Shown here: positions 18,503-27,902 of the stretch, one piece after another | How the letters are laid out: every line of letters begins with the position of its first letter | Numbering within the stretch: the stretch's first letter is position 1 | DNA from: CBDCVD01 sp965224015 | Lineage (GTDB): Bacteria; Pseudomonadota; Alphaproteobacteria; Rhizobiales; CBDCVD01 | Assembly (NCBI GenBank): GCA_965224015.1 | Contig: OZ245032.1 | Span: forward strand, 1,178,001 to 1,242,000 | Length of the DNA stretch: 64,000 nt | Reading direction: 5' to 3' | Made by a program: the position numbers and the translations under genes | The notes under the pieces: model-generated | The model's input: the letters and a program-made list of their open reading frames with translations, nothing else | The model's database searches: none | What the model was told of the DNA's origin: nothing

Positions 18503-20476
18503 ATGTTGTCTTTTTATCAGAATACCCCGTTTTATCAGAATAACCCGTTTTTTCGTGATCCCTATCCCCGTACTGGACCCTTGATGGCCGGCCTGTTGGC
18601 GGCTTTTGTTAGCGCTTCCCCCGTATTGGCGCAACAATCGCGCCAACCCGACACGAGTCCCACCATCGTCATTACCCATAGCCGCATTCCAACCGAGGTG
18701 GCCAAGGTGGGACAAAGTATTGCTCTGATTACCGCCGAGGAGATCGAGAGCCAGGGGCACACGTCTTTAAACAGTGTCCTGCGCGCGATCCCGGGGCTTG
18801 CCATGTCGCACCAACCCGGGGGCTTTTCCCAGTTGCGCATACGCGGTGCCGAATCCAACCATCTGCTGGTGTTGATCGACGGCGTGCCCGCAAACGATGC
18901 AGGCTCAGGGGAGTATCTTTTTGGCAATATCCCCGTCCATGACATCGCCCATATTGAAATCGTGCGCGGGCCGCAAAGCGGCGTGCATGGGTCCAATGCC
19001 CACGCCGGGGTCCTTAACATCGTGACCCAATCGGGGCGCGGTTATCCTACGCCACAACTGACCGTTTCCAGCGAAGCGGGGACAGACCACTCGGCGCGGG
19101 TCTCCGCCACCTTGCTCGGTTCAAGCGACCGCGCGTGGGGCAAGGTCTCGGGCAGTTTCTATAAAACCAGGGGCTATAACCTTTCTTATATGGGAGCCGA
19201 AAAGGATGGGGACCAGGCGGCGCACGCCAATGTTCGTGCCGGCGTGACAATCAATGACCACATCCAGGCCGATGCCATGTTCCGCTACCGCCATGATCGT
19301 CAGGATGGTGAGAGTGGAAACGATAAATGGGGCCGCGTTATGGATGCGCCAGGCCGGGAGTTCGATAACAAGCGCATGCTCGCCATGATCGGCGTGTCGG
19401 CAACCTCTCCCGACAAGCGCTGGACCCATCGCTTGCAGGGCTCGCTTAAGCGCAACCAATACGCCGCTATCACCGATGGCGCCTCGACCTATAAGAGCAA
19501 AGGCCGTCGTGAGCGCTTCAATTATACGACAACCTATCGCTTCGACACCCCATCCCTTGCCGCCAAGCATTTTGTCAGTGGTTACGCGGGATACCAGCGC
19601 GAGTCATTCTCCTTTAACGGTGGCTTTGGCCGCGGACGCCGTGAACGTCGCGAGACCAGCCTTGCGGGAGAATACCGCGTCGACCTTTTTGATGCTTTGT
19701 CTCTGAACGCCGCCCTGCGCCACGACTGGAACGACCAGTTCAAAAATGCCCTGACGTGGCGCCTGTCGGCCGCCTATTCGCACGAGCCAACGGGCACCCG
19801 CTTGCATGCCAGTGTGGGCAAGGGGGTGACCAACCCGACATTCTTTGAGCAATTCGGCTATTCGCTAAACTTTGTCGGCAATCCCGATCTGAAACCGGAG
19901 CACAGCCTTGGCTGGGACGCAGGGCTCGAGCAGAGCCTTTTCGAGGGGCGTCTCACCCTTGGCGCGACACTCTTTCAAGCGCGCTTAAAGAACGCGATCG
20001 CCGGTGCGGGCACCTCGGTGACCAACCTGCAGGGCACCGGGCGCCGAAAAGGCTTTGAGCTGAGCGCCGATTGGCAACCGACCGACGCCTTGACCCTTGG
20101 TGCCGCCTACACCTACACAGACAGCAAACGCGCCGATGGGCGTGCAACGGTGCGGCGCCCGCGGCATGTGGCCAAGCTGACAGGCAGTTTTCGCTTTCTA
20201 AATGACAAGGCAAAAATCGGGGCGACGCTCAGTTACACCGGTTCCGCTTGGGACACCAGTTTTCCCCCGTGGCCAACACCATCCTATCGCGTGAAGCTAA
20301 AGCCGTTTGTGTTGCTTTCCGCCCGCGCTTCTTACCGGGTTCGAGACAATCTGGAGCTTTATGTGCGCGGCACCAACCTTCTCAACACCAAGTACGAGGA
20401 AAACTACGGTTACCGGGCCCCTGGTTTTACAGCGTACGCAGGCCTTACTTTTCGTTTTGGGGGGCCGCTTGATTAG
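18503..20476 (+). CDS. btuB: TonB-dependent vitamin B12 receptor, BtuB-like
   Basis: Outer-membrane TonB-dependent transporter of 657 residues. It begins with a signal-peptide-like segment ending ASPVLAQQ (about residue 45), then a TonB-box-like TIVITHSR. The plug domain has SLNSVLRAIPGL, LRIRGAESNHLLVLIDG and IEIVRGPQS, followed by a beta-barrel ending in an aromatic-rich AYAGLTFRFG. The B12 riboswitch directly upstream makes cobalamin the likely substrate. The inner-membrane btuCDF genes are not in the window. The first 28 residues, with two near-identical FYQNxPF repeats, are unusual, so the ATG at 18584 (MAGLLAAFVSA) is an alternative start. Confidence 0.9.
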   Translation: MLSFYQNTPFYQNNPFFRDPYPRTGPLMAGLLAAFVSASPVLAQQSRQPDTSPTIVITHSRIPTEVAKVGQSIALITAEEIESQGHTSLNSVLRAIPGLAMSHQPGGFSQLRIRGAESNHLLVLIDGVPANDAGSGEYLFGNIPVHDIAHIEIVRGPQSGVHGSNAHAGVLNIVTQSGRGYPTPQLTVSSEAGTDHSARVSATLLGSSDRAWGKVSGSFYKTRGYNLSYMGAEKDGDQAAHANVRAGVTINDHIQADAMFRYRHDRQDGESGNDKWGRVMDAPGREFDNKRMLAMIGVSATSPDKRWTHRLQGSLKRNQYAAITDGASTYKSKGRRERFNYTTTYRFDTPSLAAKHFVSGYAGYQRESFSFNGGFGRGRRERRETSLAGEYRVDLFDALSLNAALRHDWNDQFKNALTWRLSAAYSHEPTGTRLHASVGKGVTNPTFFEQFGYSLNFVGNPDLKPEHSLGWDAGLEQSLFEGRLTLGATLFQARLKNAIAGAGTSVTNLQGTGRRKGFELSADWQPTDALTLGAAYTYTDSKRADGRATVRRPRHVAKLTGSFRFLNDKAKIGATLSYTGSAWDTSFPPWPTPSYRVKLKPFVLLSARASYRVRDNLELYVRGTNLLNTKYEENYGYRAPGFTAYAGLTFRFGGPLD

Positions 20477-20486
20477 CGCATGATGA

Positions 20487-20515
20487 CACGCCGCGTAATT
20501 GACCCCCGCGGCGTG
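20487..20515 (+). terminator. possible terminator hairpin after btuB
   Basis: The perfect arms CACGCCGC and GCGGCGTG enclose a 13-nt loop, 10 bp after the btuB stop. There is no clean T-run behind it, so termination is only suggested. Confidence 0.4.
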
Positions 20516-20590
20516 CCCCGATGCCACCCTTTCTTTGCCAAACCTCCATAATGCGCTATGGATGCCAAGCGCAAGGAAAGGGGATCAAGC

Positions 20591-21772
20591 GTGCAGACAC
20601 AGATGAGCAAAATCCTTATCCTCGGTGGCTACGGCAATTTTGGCAAGCGCATCGCGGCCCAACTTGCCGCCAAAGGTGTTGCTGTTGTTATTGCTGGCCG
20701 CAGCGCCTCGAAAGCGGCTGCCTGCGCCAAACAATTGAGCGGCACCGGCGCGACGCACGCAAGCGTCACATTTGCCGCCTTTGATGCCCATCGTGCACTT
20801 GATGAAAACCTGCGCCGCATCCGCCCCAGGGTTGTTATCAACACCATCGGGCCGTTCCAGACCAGCGACTACAAAATCGTGCGCGCCTGCATGGACAATA
20901 AGGTCCACTATATTGATCTTGCGGACGGGCGCCGGTTCGTGACCGGTATTGCGGCCCTTGATGCGCGCGCGCGTCAACAGGGTGTGACGGTTATTTCGGG
21001 GGCGAGCACGGTGCCGGGTCTGTCCTCAGCGGTTCTTGATCACTACGGCGGGACATTCAGCCGTATGACAGCGCTCATCTATGGCATTAGTCCAGGACAG
21101 CAAGCCGAGCGCGGTCTGGCCACCACACAAGGCATAATGACCTACGTCGGTAAGCCTCTGGCGCCGTTTCCAGGCGGCAAGGATACCCTATACGGATGGC
21201 AAGACATCCATCGCCAGGCGTATCCCGGACTGGGCAAACGCTGGATGGCGAACTGCGATATTCCCGATCTCGACCTGTTGCCTGAGCGCTACGGTCTCAG
21301 GCGCATTCGGTTCTCCGCAGGCCTTGAATTGGCGCCGTTGCATCTCGGCCTGTGGGGACTGTCGTGGTTGGTTCGTCTTGGGGTGCCGTTGAACCTGCCC
21401 GGGCGCTCAAAAACGCTGCTGCGCATGAGCAACCGATGTAACAGCTTTGGCAGCGCAGACGGTGGCATGCATATGATCATCCACGGTCTCGACCACGACG
21501 GCAGCCCGATTAGCGTCAAGTGGTTCATCATCGCAAGAAACGGCGACGGACCCTACATTCCCACCATTGCATCGGTGCTTGTTGGCAAACATCTGGCCGA
21601 GGGCAAGCCCATGGCGCCCGGAGCCCGGGCCTGTGTTGGACTGATTTCACTCGCCGACATCTTACGCGCGCTTGAGAGCCGGGATATCGCCACCTTTGCC
21701 TACATCGGCAAAATGCAAGGTAAAGCCATGCACTGGCAAGAGGTGCAGGAACGGCAAGAACGCAACAGCTGA
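20591..21772 (+). CDS. saccharopine dehydrogenase-like NAD(P)-binding protein
   Basis: A protein of about 390 residues with an N-terminal Rossmann motif ILILGGYGNFGKRIA and downstream VINTIGPFQTSDY and YIDLADGRRFV, as in the saccharopine dehydrogenase NADP-binding domain family (trans-acting enoyl-reductase-like proteins). The substrate is unknown; these proteins are not necessarily lysine-pathway enzymes. Start choice: GTG 20591 has AAGGGG 9 bp upstream; ATG 20603 is also possible, and the frame extends up to ATG 20558. It stands alone, and a family-D repeat follows the stop. Confidence 0.82.
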   Translation: MQTQMSKILILGGYGNFGKRIAAQLAAKGVAVVIAGRSASKAAACAKQLSGTGATHASVTFAAFDAHRALDENLRRIRPRVVINTIGPFQTSDYKIVRACMDNKVHYIDLADGRRFVTGIAALDARARQQGVTVISGASTVPGLSSAVLDHYGGTFSRMTALIYGISPGQQAERGLATTQGIMTYVGKPLAPFPGGKDTLYGWQDIHRQAYPGLGKRWMANCDIPDLDLLPERYGLRRIRFSAGLELAPLHLGLWGLSWLVRLGVPLNLPGRSKTLLRMSNRCNSFGSADGGMHMIIHGLDHDGSPISVKWFIIARNGDGPYIPTIASVLVGKHLAEGKPMAPGARACVGLISLADILRALESRDIATFAYIGKMQGKAMHWQEVQERQERNS

Positions 21773-21779
21773 GCCTCTG

Positions 21780-21830
21780 TTAACGGGCATCTACCGGCGC
21801 GCTCCCCCTGGCGCGCCAGGTCGCAAATAG
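21780..21830. repeat. family D repeat, short copy
   Basis: TTAACGGGCATCTACC, then the palindrome GGCGCGCTCCCCCTGGCGCGCC, then AGGTCGCAAATAG. Both family-D ends are present with a very short middle. Confidence 0.65.
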
Positions 21831-21898
21831 AAGTGCGCAAATGTTTCACGTGAAACATTGTACAGCAAAACGCATCAAAATCGATGCACCAGGCCTGT

Positions 21899-22105
21899 TC
21901 AGGCGATGATATCGGGAGTGATTCTGTCCTCAAGAGCGCAAATACTGTCTTTGATCTGCACTTCCTGGCGTTTCAAACGCAGCAATTCGAACCGGTCTGA
22001 ATTCGCAGCTCGGGTTAACAGGTCAATTTCCTCGTTCAAACGCTGATGCAGTTCTCGCAACTTTGCCAGTTGCGCAATCAAAGCGTCGCGATCGGCCTCT
22101 TGCAT
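21899..22105 (-). CDS. YdcH/DUF465 family small protein
   Basis: A 68-residue, highly charged helical protein with the family pattern LRELHQRLNEEID and FELLRLKRQEVQIKD, typical of DUF465/YdcH proteins common in alphaproteobacteria. Function unknown. The start ATG at 22105 is supported by GAGGTGG three bases upstream; an upstream in-frame GTG at 22147 would add 14 residues with no family similarity. A coiled-coil hairpin is the likely fold. Confidence 0.85.
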   Translation of the reverse strand: MQEADRDALIAQLAKLRELHQRLNEEIDLLTRAANSDRFELLRLKRQEVQIKDSICALEDRITPDIIA

Positions 22106-22147
22106 GTCCACCTCACGCTGGGGTGAGCCATATAGATTATTAACCAC

Positions 22148-22489
22148 GCCCCGAACGATCCCAACCGCAGGCAGCCATTGCCATCAGCGCACGCTCAGAT
22201 AACCGGTATCCCGCAACAATATCCGTGGGATCAAACCATTCAGGACGTTAGACTCGACTATACCACAAAATGTGCCGTCATACCATCATTTGCGGACTAC
22301 AACCCGGGGCAATCAACTGAATTTTGAGAGGATACCAGCGGTATTGGCTTTTGTGCGCGCTGATTTATGGGGCTATCGATTAGCAGGCTCACCAGCCAGA
22401 ATTACAATTGCGTGAAGTTGCGCCTGGCGGAAAACACGGTACCCGAATAACGTCAACGGCAATATATAAAATATATAGATGGAGATAGA
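22148..22489. other. intergenic region
   Basis: No gene is recognised. One family-B end (ATACCAGCGGTATTGGCTTT) is present at 22332-22351 without its partner. Confidence 0.4.
22332..22351. repeat. family B repeat, single end
   Basis: A perfect match to the first 20 bp of the B copies at 16816 and 48707. The sequence diverges after it, so this is a truncated copy. Confidence 0.7.
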
Positions 22490-22564
22490 TGGTGGGCGCG
22501 GCTGGGATTGAACCAGCGACCCCTACGATGTCAACGTAGTGCTCTCCCACTGAGCTACGCGCCC
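22490..22564 (-). tRNA. tRNA-Val (GAC), CCA encoded
   Basis: Read on the minus strand: acceptor GGGCGCG pairs with CGCGCCC, D arm GTAGCTCAGTGGGAGAGC, anticodon arm CTACG-TTGACAT-CGTAG giving anticodon GAC, T arm GGTTCAATCC, then an encoded ACCA end. It reads codons GUC/GUU. Confidence 0.96.
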
Positions 22565-22886
22565 TCGCGCCGGTCAACCTTGTCGATCGCAATTTGCCGA
22601 CAGGCCCTTACACCACAAATGCCAGGGCGGCGTCAATACACAGGACACAAATATTTTGTCGCGCCCACAGCAAAGGGGATTGCTTAGCACCACGCGGCGC
22701 ACCGGCGGCAATCTATAAAAGACGCACCATTGCCATGAAGTTGTGAAACAACAAATGCCTATTACCAAAAGCGCTAAGGTTGACGAACGCCACCCCATGC
22801 TATAACCGAAAGAGGATTGTTGGCGCGGGGCCCCTAATACCGGCGAGAGCGGTTGTTAATCGGGTTTGATAAAGGATAAGGATGAT
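22565..22886. other. intergenic region between tRNA-Val and the dsbA-like gene
   Basis: About 320 bp. The promoters of the tRNA (leftward) and of the dsbA-aroQ-acc operon (rightward) should lie here. Nothing else is recognised. Confidence 0.35.
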
Positions 22887-23672
22887 ATGCGAATAAAATT
22901 GAAAGCGTTCCTCGGCACCCTTATTGCCATAACGGTGAGCGCCGGCGTCCTGTTTGCCTCCGCCGCGCTTTCCAGGGCGGCTGATGAAACGGAACTGACC
23001 CCACAGCAGATTCAGCAGATAGAAGCCGTTATTGAGCGCTATATGCTGGAAAACCCGCAAATTCTCGAACGGGTGCAGGAGCGCCTGACTGAGGTCCGGA
23101 CTGAGGAGTTGCGTGCAGCGCAGCGGGCCTCGCTTGCGCGCAACAAGGACTTGATTTTCGATTCACAAAACCAGGTCGTTCTTGGCAATCCAGAGGGCGA
23201 TGTGACCCTGGTGGAGTTTTTTGACTACAATTGCGGCTATTGCCGTGAGGCCACCGGTCACTTGCAATCGCTTTTGCAGGCCGACAACAACCTGCGCATC
23301 GTTATGAAAGAATTCCCGATTCTGGGTGAGTCGTCCTATGAGGCAGCGCAAGTGGCCATTGCGGTTGCGAGCCAGGCCGACTACTGGGGGTTTCACCACG
23401 CACTGATGAGTGTTGAGGGACAGGCGGACCGGCAATCGGCCTTGAAAGCCGCTGAAGAGGCCGGGCTGGACGTGCAGAAAATTGAAGCCGCCATTGATGA
23501 GCAAAAAGCCGAAGCGGCCATTGATGAGGTCCGCGCTTTGGCGGGCTCTCTCGGGATCAACGGCACACCGAGCTATATTATTGGTGACGAAGTTATCGTC
23601 GGTTTCGTTGATGTAGACTTTTTGCGCAAAAAAATTGAGGCCGTGCGGCAATGCGGCAAGGCCACATGCTAG
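22887..23672 (+). CDS. DsbA-family thiol:disulfide oxidoreductase, secreted
   Basis: Thioredoxin-fold protein of about 261 residues with an N-terminal signal segment (LGTLIAITVSAGVLFASAAL). A helical stretch (about 30-90) may dimerise, as in ScsC/DsbG-like proteins. The active site CGYC lies in FFDYNCGYCREA, and the cis-proline loop is GTPSYIIG. It probably oxidises or isomerises disulfides in the periplasm. ATG 22887 is preferred over the upstream TTG because AAGGATAAGG lies just before it. The stop overlaps the aroQ start, and the gene heads a dsbA-aroQ-accB-accC-aat run. Confidence 0.9.
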   Translation: MRIKLKAFLGTLIAITVSAGVLFASAALSRAADETELTPQQIQQIEAVIERYMLENPQILERVQERLTEVRTEELRAAQRASLARNKDLIFDSQNQVVLGNPEGDVTLVEFFDYNCGYCREATGHLQSLLQADNNLRIVMKEFPILGESSYEAAQVAIAVASQADYWGFHHALMSVEGQADRQSALKAAEEAGLDVQKIEAAIDEQKAEAAIDEVRALAGSLGINGTPSYIIGDEVIVGFVDVDFLRKKIEAVRQCGKATC

Positions 23673-24130
23673 ACCCGATCTTTATCCTCAACGGCCCCAA
23701 TCTCAATGCCCTCGGGATGCGGGAGCCGCACATTTATGGAACGCAGACCCTGGACGATATCGAAAACCTGTGCAATCAGCGCACAGGCCAGCTTGGCTTG
23801 GCTTGTGTGTTTCGCCAGACCAATCATGAAGGTGAGCTTGTGGACTGGATCCAGGAAACCATGGATGGTGCATCAGGTCTGATCCTCAATGCCGGCGCCT
23901 ATACCCACACGTCGGTCGCTATTCGTGACGCCCTTGCCCTGACCAATGTGCCGGTGATCGAGTTGCACCTTAGTAACATTTTCGAGCGCGAGGACTTTCG
24001 TCACCACTCGTTTATCTCCGCCCAGGCGCAGGGCGTGATTTGCGGTTTTGGTGCCATGGGCTATGAACTGGCCATTGATGCGCTGGCGCGCCTTGTAGCC
24101 GGTAATAAACATGCACACAGTGAGCACTAG
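23666..24130 (+). CDS. aroQ: type II 3-dehydroquinate dehydratase
   Basis: Third step of the shikimate pathway: 3-dehydroquinate to 3-dehydroshikimate. Family motifs are ILNGPNLNALG, the catalytic tyrosine in IYGTQTL, NAGAYTHTSVAIRDAL, and HLSNIFEREDFRHHS with the catalytic histidine. The ATG at 23666 overlaps the dsbA-like stop by a few bases. The frame also has an ATG at 23651. Having aroQ next to accB-accC is a known arrangement in many proteobacteria. Confidence 0.95.
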   Translation: MLDPIFILNGPNLNALGMREPHIYGTQTLDDIENLCNQRTGQLGLACVFRQTNHEGELVDWIQETMDGASGLILNAGAYTHTSVAIRDALALTNVPVIELHLSNIFEREDFRHHSFISAQAQGVICGFGAMGYELAIDALARLVAGNKHAHSEH

Positions 24131-24185
24131 TGCGTAACCCTGACGAAGGCATTCGCTAACTCTTCATTGATCGGCATGGGTGACT

Positions 24186-24680
24186 ATGGGAAGCATAATT
24201 TCAGAAAAAGACAAAACCACAATTCGCGCCCTGGCGGATTTGCTCGAAGAAAAGAACCTGCTGGAGCTGGAAATTGAGCGCGATGGCCTGCGCATACGCG
24301 TCGTGCGCCCCGTGCACGAGGTGACGCAGCACGTAGGACTTGCCGCGCTACCTTCCATTGCTGATGATACAGGCGCGCGCGAGACCCTGGTTAGTGGTGT
24401 TGGCTCCGTGCCTTCGGATGCCGCGTCTTCCGCCGCCGCCGATCATCCAGGCACCGTTCGCTCACCCATGGTCGGGACCGCCTATCATCATCCTGAACCC
24501 GGCGCGCGTCCATTTATCGAAGTCGGGCAGACGGTCAACAAGGGGGACACGTTGCTTATTGTCGAGGCCATGAAGACCTTCAACGCCATTCCGGCGCCGC
24601 GGGCAGGGAAAATCGTGGCTATTCTTGTTGATGACGGCCAGCCGGTCGAGTTTGACGAGCCGCTTGTGGTCCTCGAATAG
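24186..24680 (+). CDS. accB: acetyl-CoA carboxylase biotin carboxyl carrier protein
   Basis: BCCP subunit of acetyl-CoA carboxylase, the first committed step of fatty-acid synthesis. The C-terminal biotinyl domain (about residues 90-164) has the canonical EAMKTFN, with the biotinylated lysine, and the N-terminal part is a dimerisation helix region followed by an Ala/Ser/Asp-rich linker. The length of 164 residues is normal. It lies 17 bp before accC, as in most bacteria. Confidence 0.96.
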   Translation: MGSIISEKDKTTIRALADLLEEKNLLELEIERDGLRIRVVRPVHEVTQHVGLAALPSIADDTGARETLVSGVGSVPSDAASSAAADHPGTVRSPMVGTAYHHPEPGARPFIEVGQTVNKGDTLLIVEAMKTFNAIPAPRAGKIVAILVDDGQPVEFDEPLVVLE

Positions 24681-24697
24681 ATTGGGGTGCCGCTTTT

Positions 24698-26053
24698 ATG
24701 TTTTCCAAGGTCCTGATTGCCAATCGTGGAGAAATAGCCTTGCGCATTTTGCGTGCGTGCAAGGAACTCGGAATCGCCACGGTTGCGGTACACTCCACAG
24801 CGGATGAGAACGCCATGCATGTGCGCCTGGCCGACGAGAGCGTGTGTATTGGCCCCGCAGCCGCAACGGAAAGTTATCTGAACATCCCCTCACTGCTTGC
24901 CGCGTGTGAGATTACCGGCGCCGATGCGGTGCACCCGGGGTACGGATTTCTCGCTGAAAATGCGCGCCTGGCCGACATTCTGACCGAACATGGGGTGACA
25001 TTCATCGGCCCAAGTGCGGCGCATATTCGGCTCATGGGTGATAAAATCCAGGCCAAGGAGACCGTTGCGGCCTTGGGTATTCCGGTGGTGCCGGGCTCGC
25101 AGGGGGCGGTTGCCAACGCTGATGAGGCGCGCCACATTGCCGATACTATCGGCTATCCGGTCCTTATCAAAGCCAGTGCCGGAGGCGGTGGCCGGGGGAT
25201 GAAAATCGCGCGCGGTCCTGCGGCCATGGAGGAGGCGTATCGTACCGCCGGATCGGAGGCACGCGCGGCCTTTGGCGATGGCGCTGTTTATGTGGAAAAA
25301 TATCTCCATGCGCCACGCCACATAGAAATTCAGGTTCTTGGCGATGGCCAGGGAAATGCTGTTCATCTGGGGGAGCGGGATTGCTCCTTGCAGCGCCGGC
25401 ATCAGAAAATTTGGGAGGAGGCGCCATCGCCCGCTTTGAATTCCGTTGAACGTAACCGCATCGGCGCCATTGTCGCCGACGCGATTGGAGAAATGGCCTA
25501 TGCGGGTGTGGGCACCATTGAGTTTCTCTATGAAAACGGCGCCTTTTATTTTATCGAGATGAACACGCGCCTTCAGGTGGAGCATCCGGTTACAGAGCAG
25601 ATTACCGGCATTGATCTGGTCAACGAGCAAATTCGCGTCGCCTCGGGTAGCCCTCTGCGTCTCGCTCAGGAGGATATTACCTTTGCCGGGCACGCAATCG
25701 AATGCCGCATCAACGCGGAGAACCCTAAGACATTCATGCCCTCGCCGGGCACGATCAGCTACTACTATGCCCCTGGGGGTCTGGGGGTGCGGGTGGATTC
25801 GGCGGTCTATCAGGGCTACGCCATTCCGCCTTATTATGACAGTTTGATTGGCAAGCTGATCGTCTCCGGGCGCAACCGCGTCGAGTGTTTGATGCGCCTG
25901 CGCCGAGCTCTTGATGAATATGTGGTGGATGGTATTGAGACCACCATTCCCTTGTTTCAGGCGCTCCTGAACGAGCCTGACATCGCCAATGGCATGTATG
26001 ACATTCATTGGCTGGAGGCCTATTTGGGCGCACCAGACGCGCCCGACTCATAA
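24698..26053 (+). CDS. accC: acetyl-CoA carboxylase biotin carboxylase subunit
   Basis: ATP-grasp biotin carboxylase that carboxylates the biotin on AccB. The 451-residue protein shows ILIANRGEIALRI at the start, HPGYGFLAEN, the glycine-rich KASAGGGGRGMK loop, ERDCSLQRRHQK, EFLYENGAFYFIEMNTRLQVEHPVTE in two blocks, and the C-terminal RINAENP segment. It is complete. It is followed after 13 bp by aat. Confidence 0.97.
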   Translation: MFSKVLIANRGEIALRILRACKELGIATVAVHSTADENAMHVRLADESVCIGPAAATESYLNIPSLLAACEITGADAVHPGYGFLAENARLADILTEHGVTFIGPSAAHIRLMGDKIQAKETVAALGIPVVPGSQGAVANADEARHIADTIGYPVLIKASAGGGGRGMKIARGPAAMEEAYRTAGSEARAAFGDGAVYVEKYLHAPRHIEIQVLGDGQGNAVHLGERDCSLQRRHQKIWEEAPSPALNSVERNRIGAIVADAIGEMAYAGVGTIEFLYENGAFYFIEMNTRLQVEHPVTEQITGIDLVNEQIRVASGSPLRLAQEDITFAGHAIECRINAENPKTFMPSPGTISYYYAPGGLGVRVDSAVYQGYAIPPYYDSLIGKLIVSGRNRVECLMRLRRALDEYVVDGIETTIPLFQALLNEPDIANGMYDIHWLEAYLGAPDAPDS

Positions 26054-26066
26054 AGGGTCGCAAGCC

Positions 26067-26738
26067 ATGATCGCGCCTGATGATCAGGACTTGAACATCA
26101 CGCCGCAAGTGCTGCTGAAGGCCTATGCCTGCGGAATTTTTCCTATGGCCAGGAGCGCCAGCGACCCATCGATTTTCTGGGTGGAACCGGAACAGCGGGG
26201 CGTCCTGCCCCTTGATCGGTTTCATATTCCAAGGCGCCTCGCCCGCACCATGCGCAAAAGCCCATTCACGATCACTGTCGATGAGGATTTTGACGCCGTT
26301 CTTTCAGCTTGCGCGGCCCCGCGCGCCGGGCGCCGCAGCACCTGGATCAATACGCCTATTCGCAATCTTTATCGCTGCCTTTATGCCAGGGGGCACGGCC
26401 ATAGCGTTGAGGTACGGCACGCACAGCATTTGGTGGGAGGGCTATATGGGATCAGTTTAAACGGCTGCTTTTTTGGCGAAAGCATGTTTCACGATGCCCC
26501 CGACGCCTCAAAAATGGCCCTTGCACATCTTGTCGCCAGGCTGCGCGCAGGCGGTTATCGGCTACTTGATACCCAGTTTGCGACTGCGCATCTGGCGCAG
26601 TTTGGGGTTATCGAAATCTCGCGTCAGCGCTATCGCGCCCTGCTGGAGGAGGCGTTGGCGGCAACGGCCGATTTTTATTCGCTGACCGGCGGCCTAACCC
26701 CGGCGGAGACTTTGCAATCCTTGAGCCAGATGTCGTAG
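26067..26738 (+). CDS. aat: leucyl/phenylalanyl-tRNA-protein transferase
   Basis: Adds Leu or Phe from aminoacyl-tRNA to N-terminal Arg/Lys of proteins, marking them for ClpS/ClpAP (N-end rule). The 223-residue protein has AYACGIFPMA, FWVEPEQRGVLPLD, GGLYGISLNGCFFGESMF and LDTQFATAHLAQFG. ATG 26067 is used because conserved sequence starts shortly after it. Its last 64 bp overlap the end of the convergent DUF2155 gene. Confidence 0.95.
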   Translation: MIAPDDQDLNITPQVLLKAYACGIFPMARSASDPSIFWVEPEQRGVLPLDRFHIPRRLARTMRKSPFTITVDEDFDAVLSACAAPRAGRRSTWINTPIRNLYRCLYARGHGHSVEVRHAQHLVGGLYGISLNGCFFGESMFHDAPDASKMALAHLVARLRAGGYRLLDTQFATAHLAQFGVIEISRQRYRALLEEALAATADFYSLTGGLTPAETLQSLSQMS

Positions 26739-27256
26739 ATGGGGTGCTCTACCGCATTCAACCCGGGACTGGCAGCAAACATCCAGCCGGTGAAGATGCG
26801 CTTGATCTGATTATCCAGGGTAAGTTCCTCCACTTCGATAAAGCCTGTTGTCCGTCTTGGTAAATGGGGAGGGCGGGTATAGCACACCCGCGGTGTCACG
26901 CGAAGCGCGCCAAACTGCACGGTCTCGTCAATGGCCACATCAAACTCGATAATGCGGCCGGTAATCTTGTCCAGGCCAGAAAAAACCGCAAGGGGATTGG
27001 CGATTTTGTCACCAGAAGCGCGCCCGCGCGCGTGCGAACCGCTACTATCCAGGAACCGCATGATATCATCTGCGGGTTCTGCCAGGATGCTGCCGCTTTC
27101 CTGGGCGCTCGCGTTGGCCCCAAGTACCAACACCGCGGCCAAAAGGCTAGCATGGACAAGGCGCAGACCCGCAAATTTACTCGCCAAGCCGACCACAATA
27201 GGGCGAACCCGATGCAGCAGGGAAAAGAAAAACCAGCGACTGTTGCTCATCACCAC
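26675..27256 (-). CDS. DUF2155 domain-containing protein, exported
   Basis: A 193-residue protein with a signal peptide (about residues 32-52, ending NASAQE) and a C-terminal DUF2155 domain (about 105-185: VRFGALRVTPRV-like segment, TGFIEVEEL, IFTGWMFAASPGLNAVEHPIYDIWL). DUF2155 proteins are alphaproteobacterial and uncharacterised. The frame is read directly behind the NDUFA12 gene, with a start at 27256, 27253 or 27250 next to that gene's TGA, so the two are coupled. Its 3' end overlaps aat by 64 bp on the opposite strand. Confidence 0.88.
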   Translation of the reverse strand: MVMSNSRWFFFSLLHRVRPIVVGLASKFAGLRLVHASLLAAVLVLGANASAQESGSILAEPADDIMRFLDSSGSHARGRASGDKIANPLAVFSGLDKITGRIIEFDVAIDETVQFGALRVTPRVCYTRPPHLPRRTTGFIEVEELTLDNQIKRIFTGWMFAASPGLNAVEHPIYDIWLKDCKVSAGVRPPVSE

Positions 27257-27682
27257 TCACGGCTTCCAGGCATCGTAGTTGCGCGGGCGCGCCTTGGTGT
27301 TTGGGTCAGGATGCACATCTGATTCGGACGGCGGGGCGCCAATGGCCAGGCTCCCGGGGGGATGGTAAGCGTTGGCGGTGCCAGTGGGATTGGCCTGGTG
27401 GGGTTGCTCCCAGGCCCGCGCCTTATATGTGTCCTCACCGCTTTCATCTACAGGCGGCGTGTCGGTGCGATGGTGCATCCAGCCGTGCCAGCCTGGCGCA
27501 ATCTCCGAGGCCTCGCATTCCTTGGCATAGATAACCCAACGCCGAGCGTGGTCATGAGATCGATAATAGCGGTTGCCCGCCGCGTCTTTGCCAACATAGG
27601 TACCCCGACGCCAAATCAAAAAGCGCGTTCCCAGAGTTTGTCCGTGCCACCAGGTGAAAAACTGTAATAAGAAATGTTTCAT
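27257..27682 (-). CDS. NADH:ubiquinone oxidoreductase NDUFA12-family subunit
   Basis: A 141-residue homologue of the mitochondrial complex I accessory subunit NDUFA12 (B17.2), which occurs in alphaproteobacterial complex I. Diagnostic features are WWHGQTLGTRFLIWRRG, VGKDAAGNRYYR, RRWVIYA and PGWHGWMHH. It probably stabilises complex I at the Q-module side, as known for the eukaryotic protein. The pairing with a downstream DUF2155 gene is frequently seen in the class. Confidence 0.93.
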   Translation of the reverse strand: MKHFLLQFFTWWHGQTLGTRFLIWRRGTYVGKDAAGNRYYRSHDHARRWVIYAKECEASEIAPGWHGWMHHRTDTPPVDESGEDTYKARAWEQPHQANPTGTANAYHPPGSLAIGAPPSESDVHPDPNTKARPRNYDAWKP

Positions 27683-27902
27683 TTCAGGCTCATTATTGCC
27701 TCTTCACCGGCTCTTCAGGCTGCGAGGCTGCGGGTTTGCATAGCTTGTGCTGCCATAGACATCGCCATCGCAAGTCAAACATGCCCCCATGGATTACTAC
27801 CTGTAAAACGGGTGCCGGACAAGTCCATGGTATTTGCCTCCAGCGTCTCATATCATGTTCAGCCCCGCCACGCAAAGCCAAGATAGGCGAATATAAAATA
27901 GG

